From Ornithinibacillus salinisoli (GTDB taxonomy: Bacteria; Bacillota; Bacilli; Bacillales; Amphibacillaceae), in assembly GCF_042682545.1 (NCBI RefSeq), contig NZ_JBHUHQ010000009.1: DNA of 64,000 nucleotides. One strand, written 5' to 3'. The notes under the pieces are model-generated. The model was not told the origin of the DNA, searched no databases, and worked only from the letters and a program-made list of their open reading frames with translations. The position numbers were made by a program, and so were the translations under genes. This document shows, piece after piece, positions 31,822 to 40,724 of the stretch (position 1 is its first letter; every line of letters begins with the position of its first letter).

Positions 31822-33591
31822 ATGATGAATCGGCAAAATGTAATAATCATCTTCATATGTATCGTACTTTTATACATGAATTTTCAACAACTTCATGTAA
31901 AAGCGGAACCGGCGAAGGAATCGGTGCCAAAAGTACTTGTTGTATTTTCCTCGAAAAGTGGTCAAGTGGATGAAAACGGACGTATGCTAGATATGCTTAT
32001 CGGTCATTTTACTTCAGATATAACGTTCAGGCATGTTTCAGAAGTTCAACCGAAAGACCTTGACGATACTACACATTTGTTTTATTACGGGCAGATAAAG
32101 GAAAAATTACCTGATGAATTTATACAAATTACGGATGTATATGATGGCCCATTTATGGCACTAGGATATAATGTTTCACAGCTAAAAAGATCATTCTCAT
32201 TTATAGAACTATTAGGGGAAGAGCAATATACGAAAATAACTTTAACAGAGGACGAAACGAAAAATACAAGTGTAATTCCTCGTTTGTTATTACATGTCGA
32301 TGTAACGGCAGACTCGGATGTACTCATTAAGGCAAGTCATGGATCAAATATTGAGTATCCATTGATGATTAGGAATAAAGATAATTATTATTTCGCAGCA
32401 GATACAATTAAACCACCAAATTCCATTTTTATAGGAGAAGTATTACATGCTTTTTTTGATGTAGAACATGTACATGAACATCCAGCATATATTCGCTTAG
32501 AGGATGTTCATCCATTGGTTGATCCGAATGCGTTAATGGAAATTGCAAAAGAACTTATAAAAAGGGATATCCCTTATATGATTGCGGTTGTACCAGTTTA
32601 TACAAACCCTAAAACGGAAGAAGAACATCATTTATCGGATTCTCCACAATTACTTAAGACGTTGAAATATATGCAAGATAATGGGGGAAGTATTGTATTA
32701 CATGGTTATACCCATCAGTTTCATTCAAATGAAGCTGGTAGTGAAGGTTATGAGTTTTGGGATGCCGAAAATAACATGCCAATCTATCATGAGCCAAATG
32801 AAGAGGTAACAAAGGTAACAAGGGATGACTTTGAGACTGAGAAAGATTATGAGAATCATCGTAAGGAACAACTCACTTATGAAAACAATTATATTAAACA
32901 GAAACTTACAAGAGGCATTCAGGAGCTCGCGTATTATGGAATATATCCATTAGCCTTTGAAGCGCCACATTACACGATGTCACAAAATGGCTATGCAGAA
33001 ACGGCAAAGTATTTTTCAACCTATGTAGGTCAGATTCAATTGAGTGATGAGGACTGGGAAATAATGAGTACAGCACCATATATAACTACCCCTAGCTTTC
33101 TAAACGGAATGGTGCTCCTCCCCGAAACCATTGGTTTTGTGCCGCAAGATTATACCTCAACAAAAGCAATTGAGTTAATGATGGATAAAGCGGATGAATA
33201 TTCTATTGTTAGAGATGGTATAGTTGCTGGGTTTTATCATCCATTTCTTGAAGTGGAAGAGGATCGTTTTGTCGAACTCATGGATGAAATGGAAAAGATT
33301 GAGGGGCTAAACTGGATTGATTTAAAACAAATGAATAACAATGTGCACGCAGACCATGTAAACTTACAATCCAAAAACGGTACTATCCAGGTCGATATGA
33401 ACAAGGTTAAGATTTTTTTCACATCCTTTGATTATGTTGTTTATCACATAAAGAAGTTATCCGTTCCTGTAACTTGGGGCTTGTTTGGTGCTGGGACTTT
33501 TGCGGTTATCCTATTTATTTCTTATACATTCATTTCAAAGAGAAGATATCACAAATATATAAAGTATAAGAGGAGGGATTTCATTGGCTGA
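31822..33591 (+). CDS. DUF2334 (YdaL-like) putative polysaccharide deacetylase, second paralogue
   Basis: The 589-residue protein is a full-length paralogue of the preceding gene: signal segment, N-terminal extracytoplasmic region (VLVVFSSKSGQVDENGRML), DUF2334 domain and a C-terminal membrane helix (about 553-574). It keeps the intact HGYTH motif (H294, H298), YIRLEDVHP, FEAPHYTMS and FYHPFLE. It also has an extra Glu/Lys-rich insert (about residues 326-355) absent from the first copy. DUF2334 proteins are distant relatives of NodB deacetylases and probably act on an exported glycan. AAGGGGGG precedes ATG ATG at 31822/31825. The end overlaps the glycosyltransferase gene by 8 nt. Confidence 0.85.
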   Translation: MMNRQNVIIIFICIVLLYMNFQQLHVKAEPAKESVPKVLVVFSSKSGQVDENGRMLDMLIGHFTSDITFRHVSEVQPKDLDDTTHLFYYGQIKEKLPDEFIQITDVYDGPFMALGYNVSQLKRSFSFIELLGEEQYTKITLTEDETKNTSVIPRLLLHVDVTADSDVLIKASHGSNIEYPLMIRNKDNYYFAADTIKPPNSIFIGEVLHAFFDVEHVHEHPAYIRLEDVHPLVDPNALMEIAKELIKRDIPYMIAVVPVYTNPKTEEEHHLSDSPQLLKTLKYMQDNGGSIVLHGYTHQFHSNEAGSEGYEFWDAENNMPIYHEPNEEVTKVTRDDFETEKDYENHRKEQLTYENNYIKQKLTRGIQELAYYGIYPLAFEAPHYTMSQNGYAETAKYFSTYVGQIQLSDEDWEIMSTAPYITTPSFLNGMVLLPETIGFVPQDYTSTKAIELMMDKADEYSIVRDGIVAGFYHPFLEVEEDRFVELMDEMEKIEGLNWIDLKQMNNNVHADHVNLQSKNGTIQVDMNKVKIFFTSFDYVVYHIKKLSVPVTWGLFGAGTFAVILFISYTFISKRRYHKYIKYKRRDFIG

Positions 33592-34861
33592 TGTGTTCGT
33601 TTATATTTCGTTGTTTTTAATATGGTCGATGCTTTTCTACCATATATTCTTAATGCAAGGGGGGTATTTGCATTCTGTTCAATATCGAAAAAAAGAGCAG
33701 GAGTGGCAGCAACGTAATACGCCGTTTCCGAGGGTAAGTATACTTATTCCGGCACATAATGAGGATGTCGTAATCGGAAACACGTTAGAAGCAATGAGTA
33801 ATTTAAATTATCCTGGCGATTGTTTAGAGGTTATTGTTATTAATGATAATTCAAGTGACCGAACGGGAGAAATTGCGGAAGCTTATGCGCGAAGGTATGC
33901 ATTTATCAAGGTTATTCACACAAAACCACCGAATGGAGGGAAAGGAAAGTCTGGTGCATTAAATAACGGATTACGAGAATCGACCGGTGATATTATTTGT
34001 GTATATGATGCAGATAACATACCTGAGCCAGATGCCGTTTATTGGCTAGCCATGGGGTTGGCAAATGACCAACAAGCAGGTGCAATCGTTGGGAAGTTCC
34101 GGGTATTAAATGCGAATAAAAATATACTTACGAGATTAATAAATATTGAAACACTAACATTTCAATGGTTAGCACAGGCTGGTAGGTGGTTTTGGTTTAA
34201 AATGGCTACCATTCCAGGTACGAATTTTGCGATAAGGCGGTCCATATTAGAAGAATTAGGCGGTTGGGACGAGAAAGCCTTATCGGAAGACACAGAATTA
34301 AGCTTCCGAGTCTATAATTTGGGTTATTATATTCGCTTTTTTCCTTCTGCAATAACATGGGAACAGGAGCCGGAAACACTAAAAGTATGGTGGAAGCAGC
34401 GCACCAGATGGGCACGTGGAAATATATATGTAATAATGAAATTCTTTTTCGGGTTTCATAAACTAAAAAATAAAAAAATAGGCATTGATTTATTTTATTT
34501 CTTATTTACTTATTTTCTTTTCTTCGGTGGTATAATGATTTCTCACACGATTTTTATTTTGAATTTATTTCTTGATTTGAATTTAACTATTGGTGTAGTC
34601 TCATATCTACTATTGATCATCGGTTTTTTATTATTTGTGACGGAAGAGTTGCTTGCTTTAAGTATGGAAAAAAATCAATTAACTATGAAGAATTTCTTTA
34701 CAGTTCTCTTTATGTATTTCTCTTATTCACAAATGTGGGTGTTACTAGTGGTATATGCATCATTTTTAGAAATGAAACGAGTCTTATTTAAACAAGAGGT
34801 AAAGTGGTATAAAACAAAGCGATTTGAACAAACTCCAATTCCAAAAGATCGCTCGGCATAA
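33584..34861 (+). CDS. Family 2 glycosyltransferase, BcsA/YdaM-like membrane synthase
   Basis: The 425-residue protein has an N-terminal helix (3-25) and a GT2 domain (about 45-290). Catalytic motifs are VINDNSSDRTG, VYDADN (DxD), SEDTELSFR (acceptor ED) and WWKQRTRWARG (QxxRW), followed by three or four C-terminal helices. This is the processive synthase type that makes and exports polysaccharides such as cellulose or poly-N-acetylglucosamine. It corresponds best to B. subtilis YdaM. The start is TTG at 33584, with a perfect AGGAGG site; the frame overlaps the preceding gene. No PilZ domain is present. Confidence 0.88.
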   Translation: MADVFVYISLFLIWSMLFYHIFLMQGGYLHSVQYRKKEQEWQQRNTPFPRVSILIPAHNEDVVIGNTLEAMSNLNYPGDCLEVIVINDNSSDRTGEIAEAYARRYAFIKVIHTKPPNGGKGKSGALNNGLRESTGDIICVYDADNIPEPDAVYWLAMGLANDQQAGAIVGKFRVLNANKNILTRLINIETLTFQWLAQAGRWFWFKMATIPGTNFAIRRSILEELGGWDEKALSEDTELSFRVYNLGYYIRFFPSAITWEQEPETLKVWWKQRTRWARGNIYVIMKFFFGFHKLKNKKIGIDLFYFLFTYFLFFGGIMISHTIFILNLFLDLNLTIGVVSYLLLIIGFLLFVTEELLALSMEKNQLTMKNFFTVLFMYFSYSQMWVLLVVYASFLEMKRVLFKQEVKWYKTKRFEQTPIPKDRSA

Positions 34862-34904
34862 TAGGTGGTTGAGTAGAAGCATAAGGTAAAAATTTCTACG
34901 TAGG

Positions 34905-36008
34905 GTGTGGCAAGGGGTGAGGAAATTAACAAGTATTATTAGTGTTTTGATCATTGTGATCGTTGCTGTAATAGTCGTCCATTTTAACAAGGAGAATTCA
35001 TTAGCTACGGAAAAGTTTATAAAAAAGTGGCTCATTAACGATAATGGTACGTTGGCGACTTATGTACGAGACGATCATGAATTGGATGAGGATTTAGTAC
35101 AAGGGAGGGAGTCACTGTCAGAAACCTTAGGGCTATGGATGTTATATGCGCTTGAAAAAGATGATGAACAGCATTTTGATCAAGCATTTAATATGTTAAT
35201 TGATTTTTTTCTGGAAAAAGACGGTTTTATCCATTGGAAGCTACTTGCATCCGGAGAAAGTGAAGTACATACGAATGCTTTGGTAGATGATTTGCGAATC
35301 ATTGATGCTCTAATACAGGCGCATGAGAGGTGGAATCATCATCATTATGAGGAAGTAGCGAAGCTTATTAGTCATTATGTGAACAAATTTAGTGAGAAAT
35401 CGGGTATATTAACTGATTTCTATGAGCGAAAACATCAATATAGTAGTGACGTAGTAACGTTACCCTACATCGATCCAGGAGCTATGGAGAAGATGGTGCA
35501 TCGAGGATGGCTAAATCAAGAATCCTTTGGACAGACGATTTTAATCCTGGAAAATGCCCCCTTGGAAAATGGATTTTATCCAAAACGATATCAAGTAACG
35601 GAAAAGAACTATCAATTTGATAATGAAATTAATATGGTGGATCAAGCACTTGTGGCTTACCACCTTGCAAAATTAGATATAGAATCTAATGAACTGATAC
35701 AGTTTGCGGTACAACAATATTCTCAATTCGGGGCGATTTTTGGTAAATATGATATTCATTCAAAAGAACCAGCTGTAACTTACGAATCTCCAGCGGTGTA
35801 CGGACTGTTAATGTTATATTGCTTAGAAGTAGGGGAGCTTTCGATGGCAGAAAATTTATATGAGAGAATGATTGTGTTTCGTAATGATAATAAGCTTGGT
35901 TCCTATTATGGTGGATATTCTGTAAGTGAATCTGGTGACACACATATTTTTGATAATCTTGTTCCATTGTTAGCAGAAAAAAGGTTACGCAATATGCAGG
36001 CTGAATGA
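34905..36008 (+). CDS. YdaJ-like membrane-anchored glycoside hydrolase family 8-like protein
   Basis: The protein (up to 367 residues) has a membrane anchor near residues 8-26 and then an all-helical, six-hairpin-like domain with repeated aromatic/acidic stretches such as ETLGLWMLYALEKDD, NALVDDLRIIDALI and VYGLLMLYCLE. That resembles GH8-like proteins, including B. subtilis YdaJ in the ydaJKLMN operon. It would act outside the membrane on the product of the neighbouring synthase. Similarity is structural and I do not see a certain catalytic pair. The start is doubtful: GTG codons at 34905 and 34917 both sit close to AGGG-type sites. It ends the operon. Confidence 0.65.
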   Translation: MWQGVRKLTSIISVLIIVIVAVIVVHFNKENSLATEKFIKKWLINDNGTLATYVRDDHELDEDLVQGRESLSETLGLWMLYALEKDDEQHFDQAFNMLIDFFLEKDGFIHWKLLASGESEVHTNALVDDLRIIDALIQAHERWNHHHYEEVAKLISHYVNKFSEKSGILTDFYERKHQYSSDVVTLPYIDPGAMEKMVHRGWLNQESFGQTILILENAPLENGFYPKRYQVTEKNYQFDNEINMVDQALVAYHLAKLDIESNELIQFAVQQYSQFGAIFGKYDIHSKEPAVTYESPAVYGLLMLYCLEVGELSMAENLYERMIVFRNDNKLGSYYGGYSVSESGDTHIFDNLVPLLAEKRLRNMQAE

Positions 36009-36020
36009 AGTATTCAAATG

Positions 36021-36052
36021 AAAAAAGCTTGTGACATTGTCATCAAGCTTTT
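36021..36052. terminator. Bidirectional terminator after the polysaccharide operon
   Basis: AAAAGCTTG / CAAGCTTTT (36023-36052) is a 9-bp stem with T-runs on the minus strand and A/T on the other side. It overlaps the stop codon of the convergent oxidoreductase gene. Confidence 0.82.
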
Positions 36053-37112
36053 AGTGTCGTTTATGCATCCAAAGTACACCAGACTTCGCTAATCGTGGTA
36101 ATAGTCCGGTAACTGGTTGTTTCATCATATTGCCGAATCCATCGTTTTTACCTAATGATCCAAGGGTACCTTTTAGCTTAAGTGGTTTTGGTATCTTCGG
36201 GTCTTTCCCGTTAATGACCGATAGTATAACCGAAGCGATTTGCTCACCTTGCATGCCTGCTAATTGTGCGCTTGGAGAATGTTCAGATGCTGCACAATCA
36301 CCAACAACGTAAACTTGTTCCTGTGAAGGTACTTGAAAAAATTCATTTAAGAGTATTTTATCCTGTCTATCTTTCTCAAATGGTAAGCCACGAACAATGT
36401 GATTAGGCTGAACTCCAGCTGTCCAAATGGTTACATCATTTACATAGCAAACTCCATTATTACATACGCCATCTTTTTCTACGTATTCCACATTTGCATG
36501 ATGTATAACTTCTACATCGTTTTTATTAAACCAATCTTCAACATGTGCTTGAATTCTCGGATCAAAAGCTCTTAATACAGATTCTCCACGATCTAGTAAT
36601 CGAACGTTTAAATCTGGTCTGCTTTCACGAATCTCGGAGGCTACTTCAATACCGCTTAAACCAGCGCCAACAACAGTAACCTTTCCATGTGCTTTTAAAT
36701 TTCCAACTGCAACACCCGCTTTTCGTGCCCTTGCAATTGTTTGAACACTCTCCGTGTACTTGCTTGCACCTTCGATACCATGATAATTATCTTCGCAACC
36801 TAGTGCAATGACTAAAAAGTCATACGATAATACTTGACTACTATTACTAAAAAGTATCTCACGTGCTTCCGTGTTAATCTCTTCTACTTCCGCAAATACA
36901 TAATTGACACGAGAATCATCTGGGAATTCCATGCGTACATCTTTTTCTGCAACAGTTCCTGCAGTAATTGCGTAAAATTCTGTTTTTAAAGAATGGTACG
37001 GATTTCGATCGATAAGTGTAATTTCCACGTCCTCAGGTAAGTATTGATTTAATAAACCTGTTGCAACCTTTATTCCGCCATAGCCGCCACCTAATATGAC
37101 AATGTTTCTCAT
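36051..37112 (-). CDS. YutJ-like type II NADH dehydrogenase / FAD-dependent oxidoreductase
   Basis: The 353-residue flavoprotein has two dinucleotide-binding motifs: IVILGGGYGGIKVATGL at the start (FAD) and VTVVGAGLSGIEVASEI at about 146-162 (NAD(P)H). The C-terminal VYVVGDCAAS places the flavin phosphate. NDH-2-type enzymes pass electrons from NADH to quinone at the inner face of the membrane without proton pumping. The size and the short C terminus fit B. subtilis YutJ better than YumB. Monocistronic, divergent from the repeat protein gene. Confidence 0.8.
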   Translation of the reverse strand: MRNIVILGGGYGGIKVATGLLNQYLPEDVEITLIDRNPYHSLKTEFYAITAGTVAEKDVRMEFPDDSRVNYVFAEVEEINTEAREILFSNSSQVLSYDFLVIALGCEDNYHGIEGASKYTESVQTIARARKAGVAVGNLKAHGKVTVVGAGLSGIEVASEIRESRPDLNVRLLDRGESVLRAFDPRIQAHVEDWFNKNDVEVIHHANVEYVEKDGVCNNGVCYVNDVTIWTAGVQPNHIVRGLPFEKDRQDKILLNEFFQVPSQEQVYVVGDCAASEHSPSAQLAGMQGEQIASVILSVINGKDPKIPKPLKLKGTLGSLGKNDGFGNMMKQPVTGLLPRLAKSGVLWMHKRH

Positions 37113-37315
37113 AAAATAACCCCCATCCTGCCTGAAAAAATAATGCTAGTAACCGGGTTTCAATCGAAAACGCTTACTAATTGTCTCTTATTACAGATTA
37201 CCAAAGAACAAGTTGGAAAACTAGCTTAAGTTATAATTTCTATTCATTTATTTTCACTAATTGGAAATACTATCAAATGAAAAAATACATATTTAACATC
37301 AGGAGGGTAAGTAAG

Positions 37316-38089
37316 ATGAAAAAACACGTATTTTTTATGCTAGCGATTGTGTTAGTGGTTGGTTTCACATGGCAAGGTTCTGGCGTATTTGCAAATGAGA
37401 AGGATGATGAAGTAGGTTTATTCGACTTTTTTAAGAAAGACGAGCAGGACAAGGAAGATAAAGGTGAAAAAGGTGATTTAACTAAACACGAAGCCTGGCT
37501 AAAAGTTCAAGCTGAGGAACTTGGAATTGAAACAGAAGGTAAGGACTTAAAAGAACTTGCAAAAGAAGTTAAGGAAGCAAAGCTGAAGAAAGCGGCAGAT
37601 AAGTATGGTATCGAAACGGAGGATAAAGACCTCAAGGAACTCAGTAAAGAAGTTCATCATGCAAGAGTAAAACAGAAAGCGGAAGAGTTGGGGATTGAAA
37701 CAGAAGGTAAAGACCCAAAAGCGCTTGCTGAAGAGGTCTATGATGCAAAGCTGAAACAAAAAGCGGAGGAATTAGGTGTTGAGACGGAAGGTAAAGACAC
37801 GGATGAAATAAGAAAAGAAGTACTTCAAGCACAGCTTGAAAAGGAAGCAGCAGTTTATGGGATTGAAACAGAAGGAAAAAACACCCATGAAATTGTACAA
37901 GAAATTCACGAAGCGAAAATTTATAATTCTGCAGTACAATTAGGAATTGATACAAATGATAAAGATGCAAGCGAGTTATTAGATGAAATTTTCACAGAAC
38001 ATGCAGACAAAGCAAAAGAGCTAAAACTATTCCCATTTGAAGAAAATAAAATGGATTATTTCTGGGGACATCACCACAAAAAGGATTAA
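37316..38089 (+). CDS. Secreted protein with six 28-residue tandem repeats
   Basis: The 257-residue protein has a signal peptide (about 1-26, ending near GVFANE), an acidic/lysine-rich linker and then six consecutive 28-residue repeats. The repeat pattern is A-x2-L/Y-G-I-E-T-E-x-K-D-x3-EL-x2-EV-x2-A, spanning about residues 63-230. The pattern recalls SAP/HeH-like helix-turn-helix units that use GxxTxGK, but I do not recognise the exact family. It ends with a histidine-rich tail (WGHHHKKD). The AGGAGGGT site fixes the start at 37316. The protein probably sits outside the membrane or in the wall; function is unknown. Confidence 0.8.
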   Translation: MKKHVFFMLAIVLVVGFTWQGSGVFANEKDDEVGLFDFFKKDEQDKEDKGEKGDLTKHEAWLKVQAEELGIETEGKDLKELAKEVKEAKLKKAADKYGIETEDKDLKELSKEVHHARVKQKAEELGIETEGKDPKALAEEVYDAKLKQKAEELGVETEGKDTDEIRKEVLQAQLEKEAAVYGIETEGKNTHEIVQEIHEAKIYNSAVQLGIDTNDKDASELLDEIFTEHADKAKELKLFPFEENKMDYFWGHHHKKD

Positions 38090-38103
38090 ATAAATGAACA
38101 AAG

Positions 38104-38134
38104 GAGGCCAATGAGATAGGTTGGTCTCTTTTTT
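38104..38134 (+). terminator. Terminator of the repeat-protein gene
   Basis: GAGGCCAA / TTGGTCTC (one G-U) with a 9-nt loop is followed by TCTTTTTTAT. Confidence 0.8.
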
Positions 38135-38218
38135 ATGGGTAGACGGAGTTCGTTCTTTTTCAATGATACTCTTCCAAAATCTTATCCTTTAGAGTACTTC
38201 CTATTCGTAAAAGTAAAA

Positions 38219-38236
38219 CGCTCGGAATCCCGAGCG
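38219..38236 (-). terminator. Terminator of the SIMPL gene
   Basis: CGCTCGG / CCGAGCG with a 4-nt loop; on the minus strand it is followed by TTTTACTTTT. Confidence 0.75.
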
Positions 38237-38246
38237 ACTGGTAAAT

Positions 38247-38915
38247 CTAATAATGAAATTCCGCTTCCACCTGTGCCTGGATTTCCATTCTTCCAGGTTC
38301 AATCGGAGTTGTGGCGTTTTCCGTTGATACGCCTAAGACAGCTGGTCGGGGTACGGAGTCTTCTCGTCTAGTTACTTCTTTTAATTTAAACGGAACAACA
38401 CTAATACTTACTCCTAGTTCCTGTGCGATGATACTTGCTTTTACTTGGGCATTTTCAACAGCCTTTTTTAACGCTTCTTCATAATAACGATCTTGGTTAG
38501 CGACAGTTAATTGGATGTTTCGTACCGTATTTGCTCCTTGTTCAACCGCAGTATCGACGATAAGACCAACACTCTCCATAGCATCTATCGTCACTTGTAA
38601 CATGTTGGTTATCTGATATCCTCTGAAAATTTGTACCCCTTCTTTATAGTCATATTGCATATTAATTCGGTAGTCTGAAGTTTTTATGTTTGTACGAGGG
38701 ATATTTTGCTGAAGAAGTGCGTTAATTACATTCGTTGTTTGTTCTGCATTTTCACGTTGCGCTTGTTGAAGGTTTTTGCTTTCTGTAATAACACCTAATG
38801 TTACAACTGCACGATCTGGCTCAATAGAAACAGCCCCATCTCCAATTACCAATAGCTTGTGATCGTTCTGCCTAGGCGAGTCATTTGTTCGAATGTAAGG
38901 GTTTGTAAAGTACAT
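38247..38915 (-). CDS. SIMPL-domain (DUF541) protein
   Basis: The 222-residue protein shows the SIMPL pattern: GDGAVSIEPDRAVVTLGVITE at the start, AQRENAEQTTNVINALL, IKTSDYRINMQYDYKEG and ANQDRYYEEALKKAVENAQVKASIIAQELG. SIMPL proteins form oligomeric periplasmic or surface assemblies in other bacteria; this one has no signal peptide, like the B. subtilis YlxP/YggE-type relatives in Firmicutes. ATG at 38915 is used because AGGTGA is well spaced; an in-frame GTG at 38924 overlaps the site. Function unknown, sometimes linked to oxidative stress. Confidence 0.82.
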   Translation of the reverse strand: MYFTNPYIRTNDSPRQNDHKLLVIGDGAVSIEPDRAVVTLGVITESKNLQQAQRENAEQTTNVINALLQQNIPRTNIKTSDYRINMQYDYKEGVQIFRGYQITNMLQVTIDAMESVGLIVDTAVEQGANTVRNIQLTVANQDRYYEEALKKAVENAQVKASIIAQELGVSISVVPFKLKEVTRREDSVPRPAVLGVSTENATTPIEPGRMEIQAQVEAEFHY

Positions 38916-39017
38916 AATATTCACCTCTTTTCATCTTCTACTTTTACTCTATTCTAGAAATTGTAAATACATGATTTGAATAGAGCCCTTTTTTGTAATG
39001 AGTTCAGTTCTGAGGTG

Positions 39018-39040
39018 AAAAACGGAGCGGCCATGGCTTG
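39018..39040. repeat. Fragment of a dispersed intergenic element
   Basis: AAACGGAGCGGCCATGG here is nearly the reverse complement of the CCATGTCCGCTCCGTTTTG end of the element at 56788-56973. It is a small relic of the same repeat family. Confidence 0.45.
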
Positions 39041-39094
39041 TCCGATGTAAATATACCATATCAATTGCTACTTGACTCCATTTTCAATATAACA

Positions 39095-39127
39095 AAATCG
39101 CACAGTGAAATAATACCTGTGCGATTT
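39095..39127 (-). terminator. Terminator of htpX
   Basis: AAATCGCACAG / CTGTGCGATTT is a perfect 11-bp stem with an 11-nt loop, followed on the minus strand by TTGTTAT. Confidence 0.72.
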
Positions 39128-39159
39128 GATATACAACCATTTTTGGAACTATCTTTTTC

Positions 39160-40032
39160 CTAGGTCAAACGCCTAATGCGTTCATCTAAATCTGGATGTG
39201 AGGAAAATAACATTGATTTTCCTTTACCATTAATTTTTAACGTTGAGATTGCAGTTTGTTCATTCCCACCTCGAATGCGGTTCGTGTAATCCTTCAGACT
39301 AATTAACGCATGTCTCATTTTATCTTTGCCTGCTAAATCTGCTCCGCCTTTATCAGCATGGAATTCCCGGTATCTGGAATATGCAGAAACAACAAGGCTT
39401 CCTAATATAGAAAAGGCTATTTGGAAAACGATGATTGCAATAAAATGAACAAGTGGAGCAAGCTCTTCTTTGGCAAAACGAGAAACCGCAAATGCTGCGA
39501 TACGTGCCAAGAAGACAACGAATGTATTCACAACTCCTTGTAGAAGTGTCATCGTAACCATATCACCGTTTGCAACATGGGCTACCTCATGAGCAATAAC
39601 ACCTTCTATAGCATTATCATCCATTTCTTCTAATAGTCCACTAGATACAGCAACTAAGGAGCGCTTTTTTGATGGACCTGTTGCAAATGCATTCACTTCA
39701 GGAGAGTGATAGATTCCAACCTCTGGCATATATGTTAAGCCAGCTGCTCTTGATAAGCGATGTACTTTTTCAACGACATCTCTTTCATAGGATGACATCG
39801 GACCATCAGGGTTGATTACTTTTACACCCATCATACGCTTGGCCATCCAACGTGAAATGGCTAGGGAGATAAATGCACCTGTAAAGCCGATTATAGCACT
39901 AAAGATCAACAAGGAACCTAGTTGAATCGTGTCTCCTTTAATATAATTGACATTAAAGATAGAGAAAATAATACTAATTGTAAGTAAAACGAGAATATTA
40001 GTTAATAGAAAATAAAATATGCGCTTTCCCAT
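39160..40032 (-). CDS. htpX: HtpX-like membrane zinc metalloprotease
   Basis: The 290-residue M48 protease has two N-terminal membrane helices (about 5-25 and 40-60). The catalytic zinc motif is GVIAHEVAHVANGD (about 142-155), with two further hydrophobic segments (about 160-215). The third zinc ligand Glu lies in YREFHADKGGADLAG. HtpX degrades damaged membrane proteins from the cytoplasmic side. The ending SHPDLDERIRRL is characteristic of the family. Monocistronic; heat or envelope-stress control is usual but no operator is visible. Confidence 0.92.
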   Translation of the reverse strand: MGKRIFYFLLTNILVLLTISIIFSIFNVNYIKGDTIQLGSLLIFSAIIGFTGAFISLAISRWMAKRMMGVKVINPDGPMSSYERDVVEKVHRLSRAAGLTYMPEVGIYHSPEVNAFATGPSKKRSLVAVSSGLLEEMDDNAIEGVIAHEVAHVANGDMVTMTLLQGVVNTFVVFLARIAAFAVSRFAKEELAPLVHFIAIIVFQIAFSILGSLVVSAYSRYREFHADKGGADLAGKDKMRHALISLKDYTNRIRGGNEQTAISTLKINGKGKSMLFSSHPDLDERIRRLT

Positions 40033-40186
40033 TTTTTCACCCTTTTTAAGAATATTTGGAAATATAAGTGAGTAATCTCACATAATTACATTATACAAAG
40101 GATTTCAAGTAGTGTCACGTTTAGTGACGTTGGTAACTATTTGATTTAGAACATGATATACTAGTTTGAAAAAGGGGGAGATATGG

Positions 40187-40669
40187 ATGAGTGAAAAAAT
40201 TATACATGCTATCCAAGATGATTACTCCGATGATTATTCCTGGTGTTATGGATGTGGACGTTTAAACAAGGATGGTTTAAAGCTTCGGACAGGTTGGGAG
40301 GGGGAAAATACGATAACCTATTATACTCCTAAACCAGAACACACAGCTATACCTGGATTTGTCTATGGAGGAATAATTGGCTCATTAATAGATTGTCACG
40401 GTACAGGGTCTGCTGCACTAGCATTACATCGGAAAAATGGCCATGAACCAGGAGAAGGATTGGAACCACCACGGTTTGTAACGGCATCACTACATGTCGA
40501 TTATATAAAGCCGACGCCACAGGAAGTCCCATTAAAAGCAATTGGAACAGTAGAAGAAATCCATCCAAAGAAATGGAAGATCCAAATAGAAGTCCACGCC
40601 GACAACCACTGCACCGCCAAAGGCGAAGTCATTGCAGTAGTAATGCCCAAAACATTTGATAATAAATAA
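40187..40669 (+). CDS. PaaI-like hotdog-fold thioesterase
   Basis: The 160-residue protein has the hotdog pattern with a Cys-rich start (YSWCYGCGRLNKDGLKL) and the catalytic helix region GFVYGGIIGSLIDCHGTGSAALAL. SLHVDYIKPTPQEVPLKAIGTVEE completes the second half. It should hydrolyse acyl-CoA thioesters. The ATG at 40187 sits 6 nt after GGGGGAG; the open frame extends to a TTG at 40166 without a site. The stop codon is directly followed by a GTGCC-type repeat hairpin and the LytTR gene. Confidence 0.82.
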   Translation: MSEKIIHAIQDDYSDDYSWCYGCGRLNKDGLKLRTGWEGENTITYYTPKPEHTAIPGFVYGGIIGSLIDCHGTGSAALALHRKNGHEPGEGLEPPRFVTASLHVDYIKPTPQEVPLKAIGTVEEIHPKKWKIQIEVHADNHCTAKGEVIAVVMPKTFDNK

Positions 40670-40707
40670 GTGCCTGTCACCGACAAAATTCGACAGGTGA
40701 CAGGCAC
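40670..40707. repeat. GTGCC-type dispersed repeat hairpin
   Basis: GTGCCTGTCACC (40670-40681) and GGTGACAGGCAC (40696-40707) form a perfect 12-bp stem. The loop GACAAAATTCGAC is also present after the repeat start at 53690. It may act as a transcription terminator or be a selfish element. Confidence 0.75.
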
Positions 40708-40724
40708 CAACAGGGGGGTTAGTA

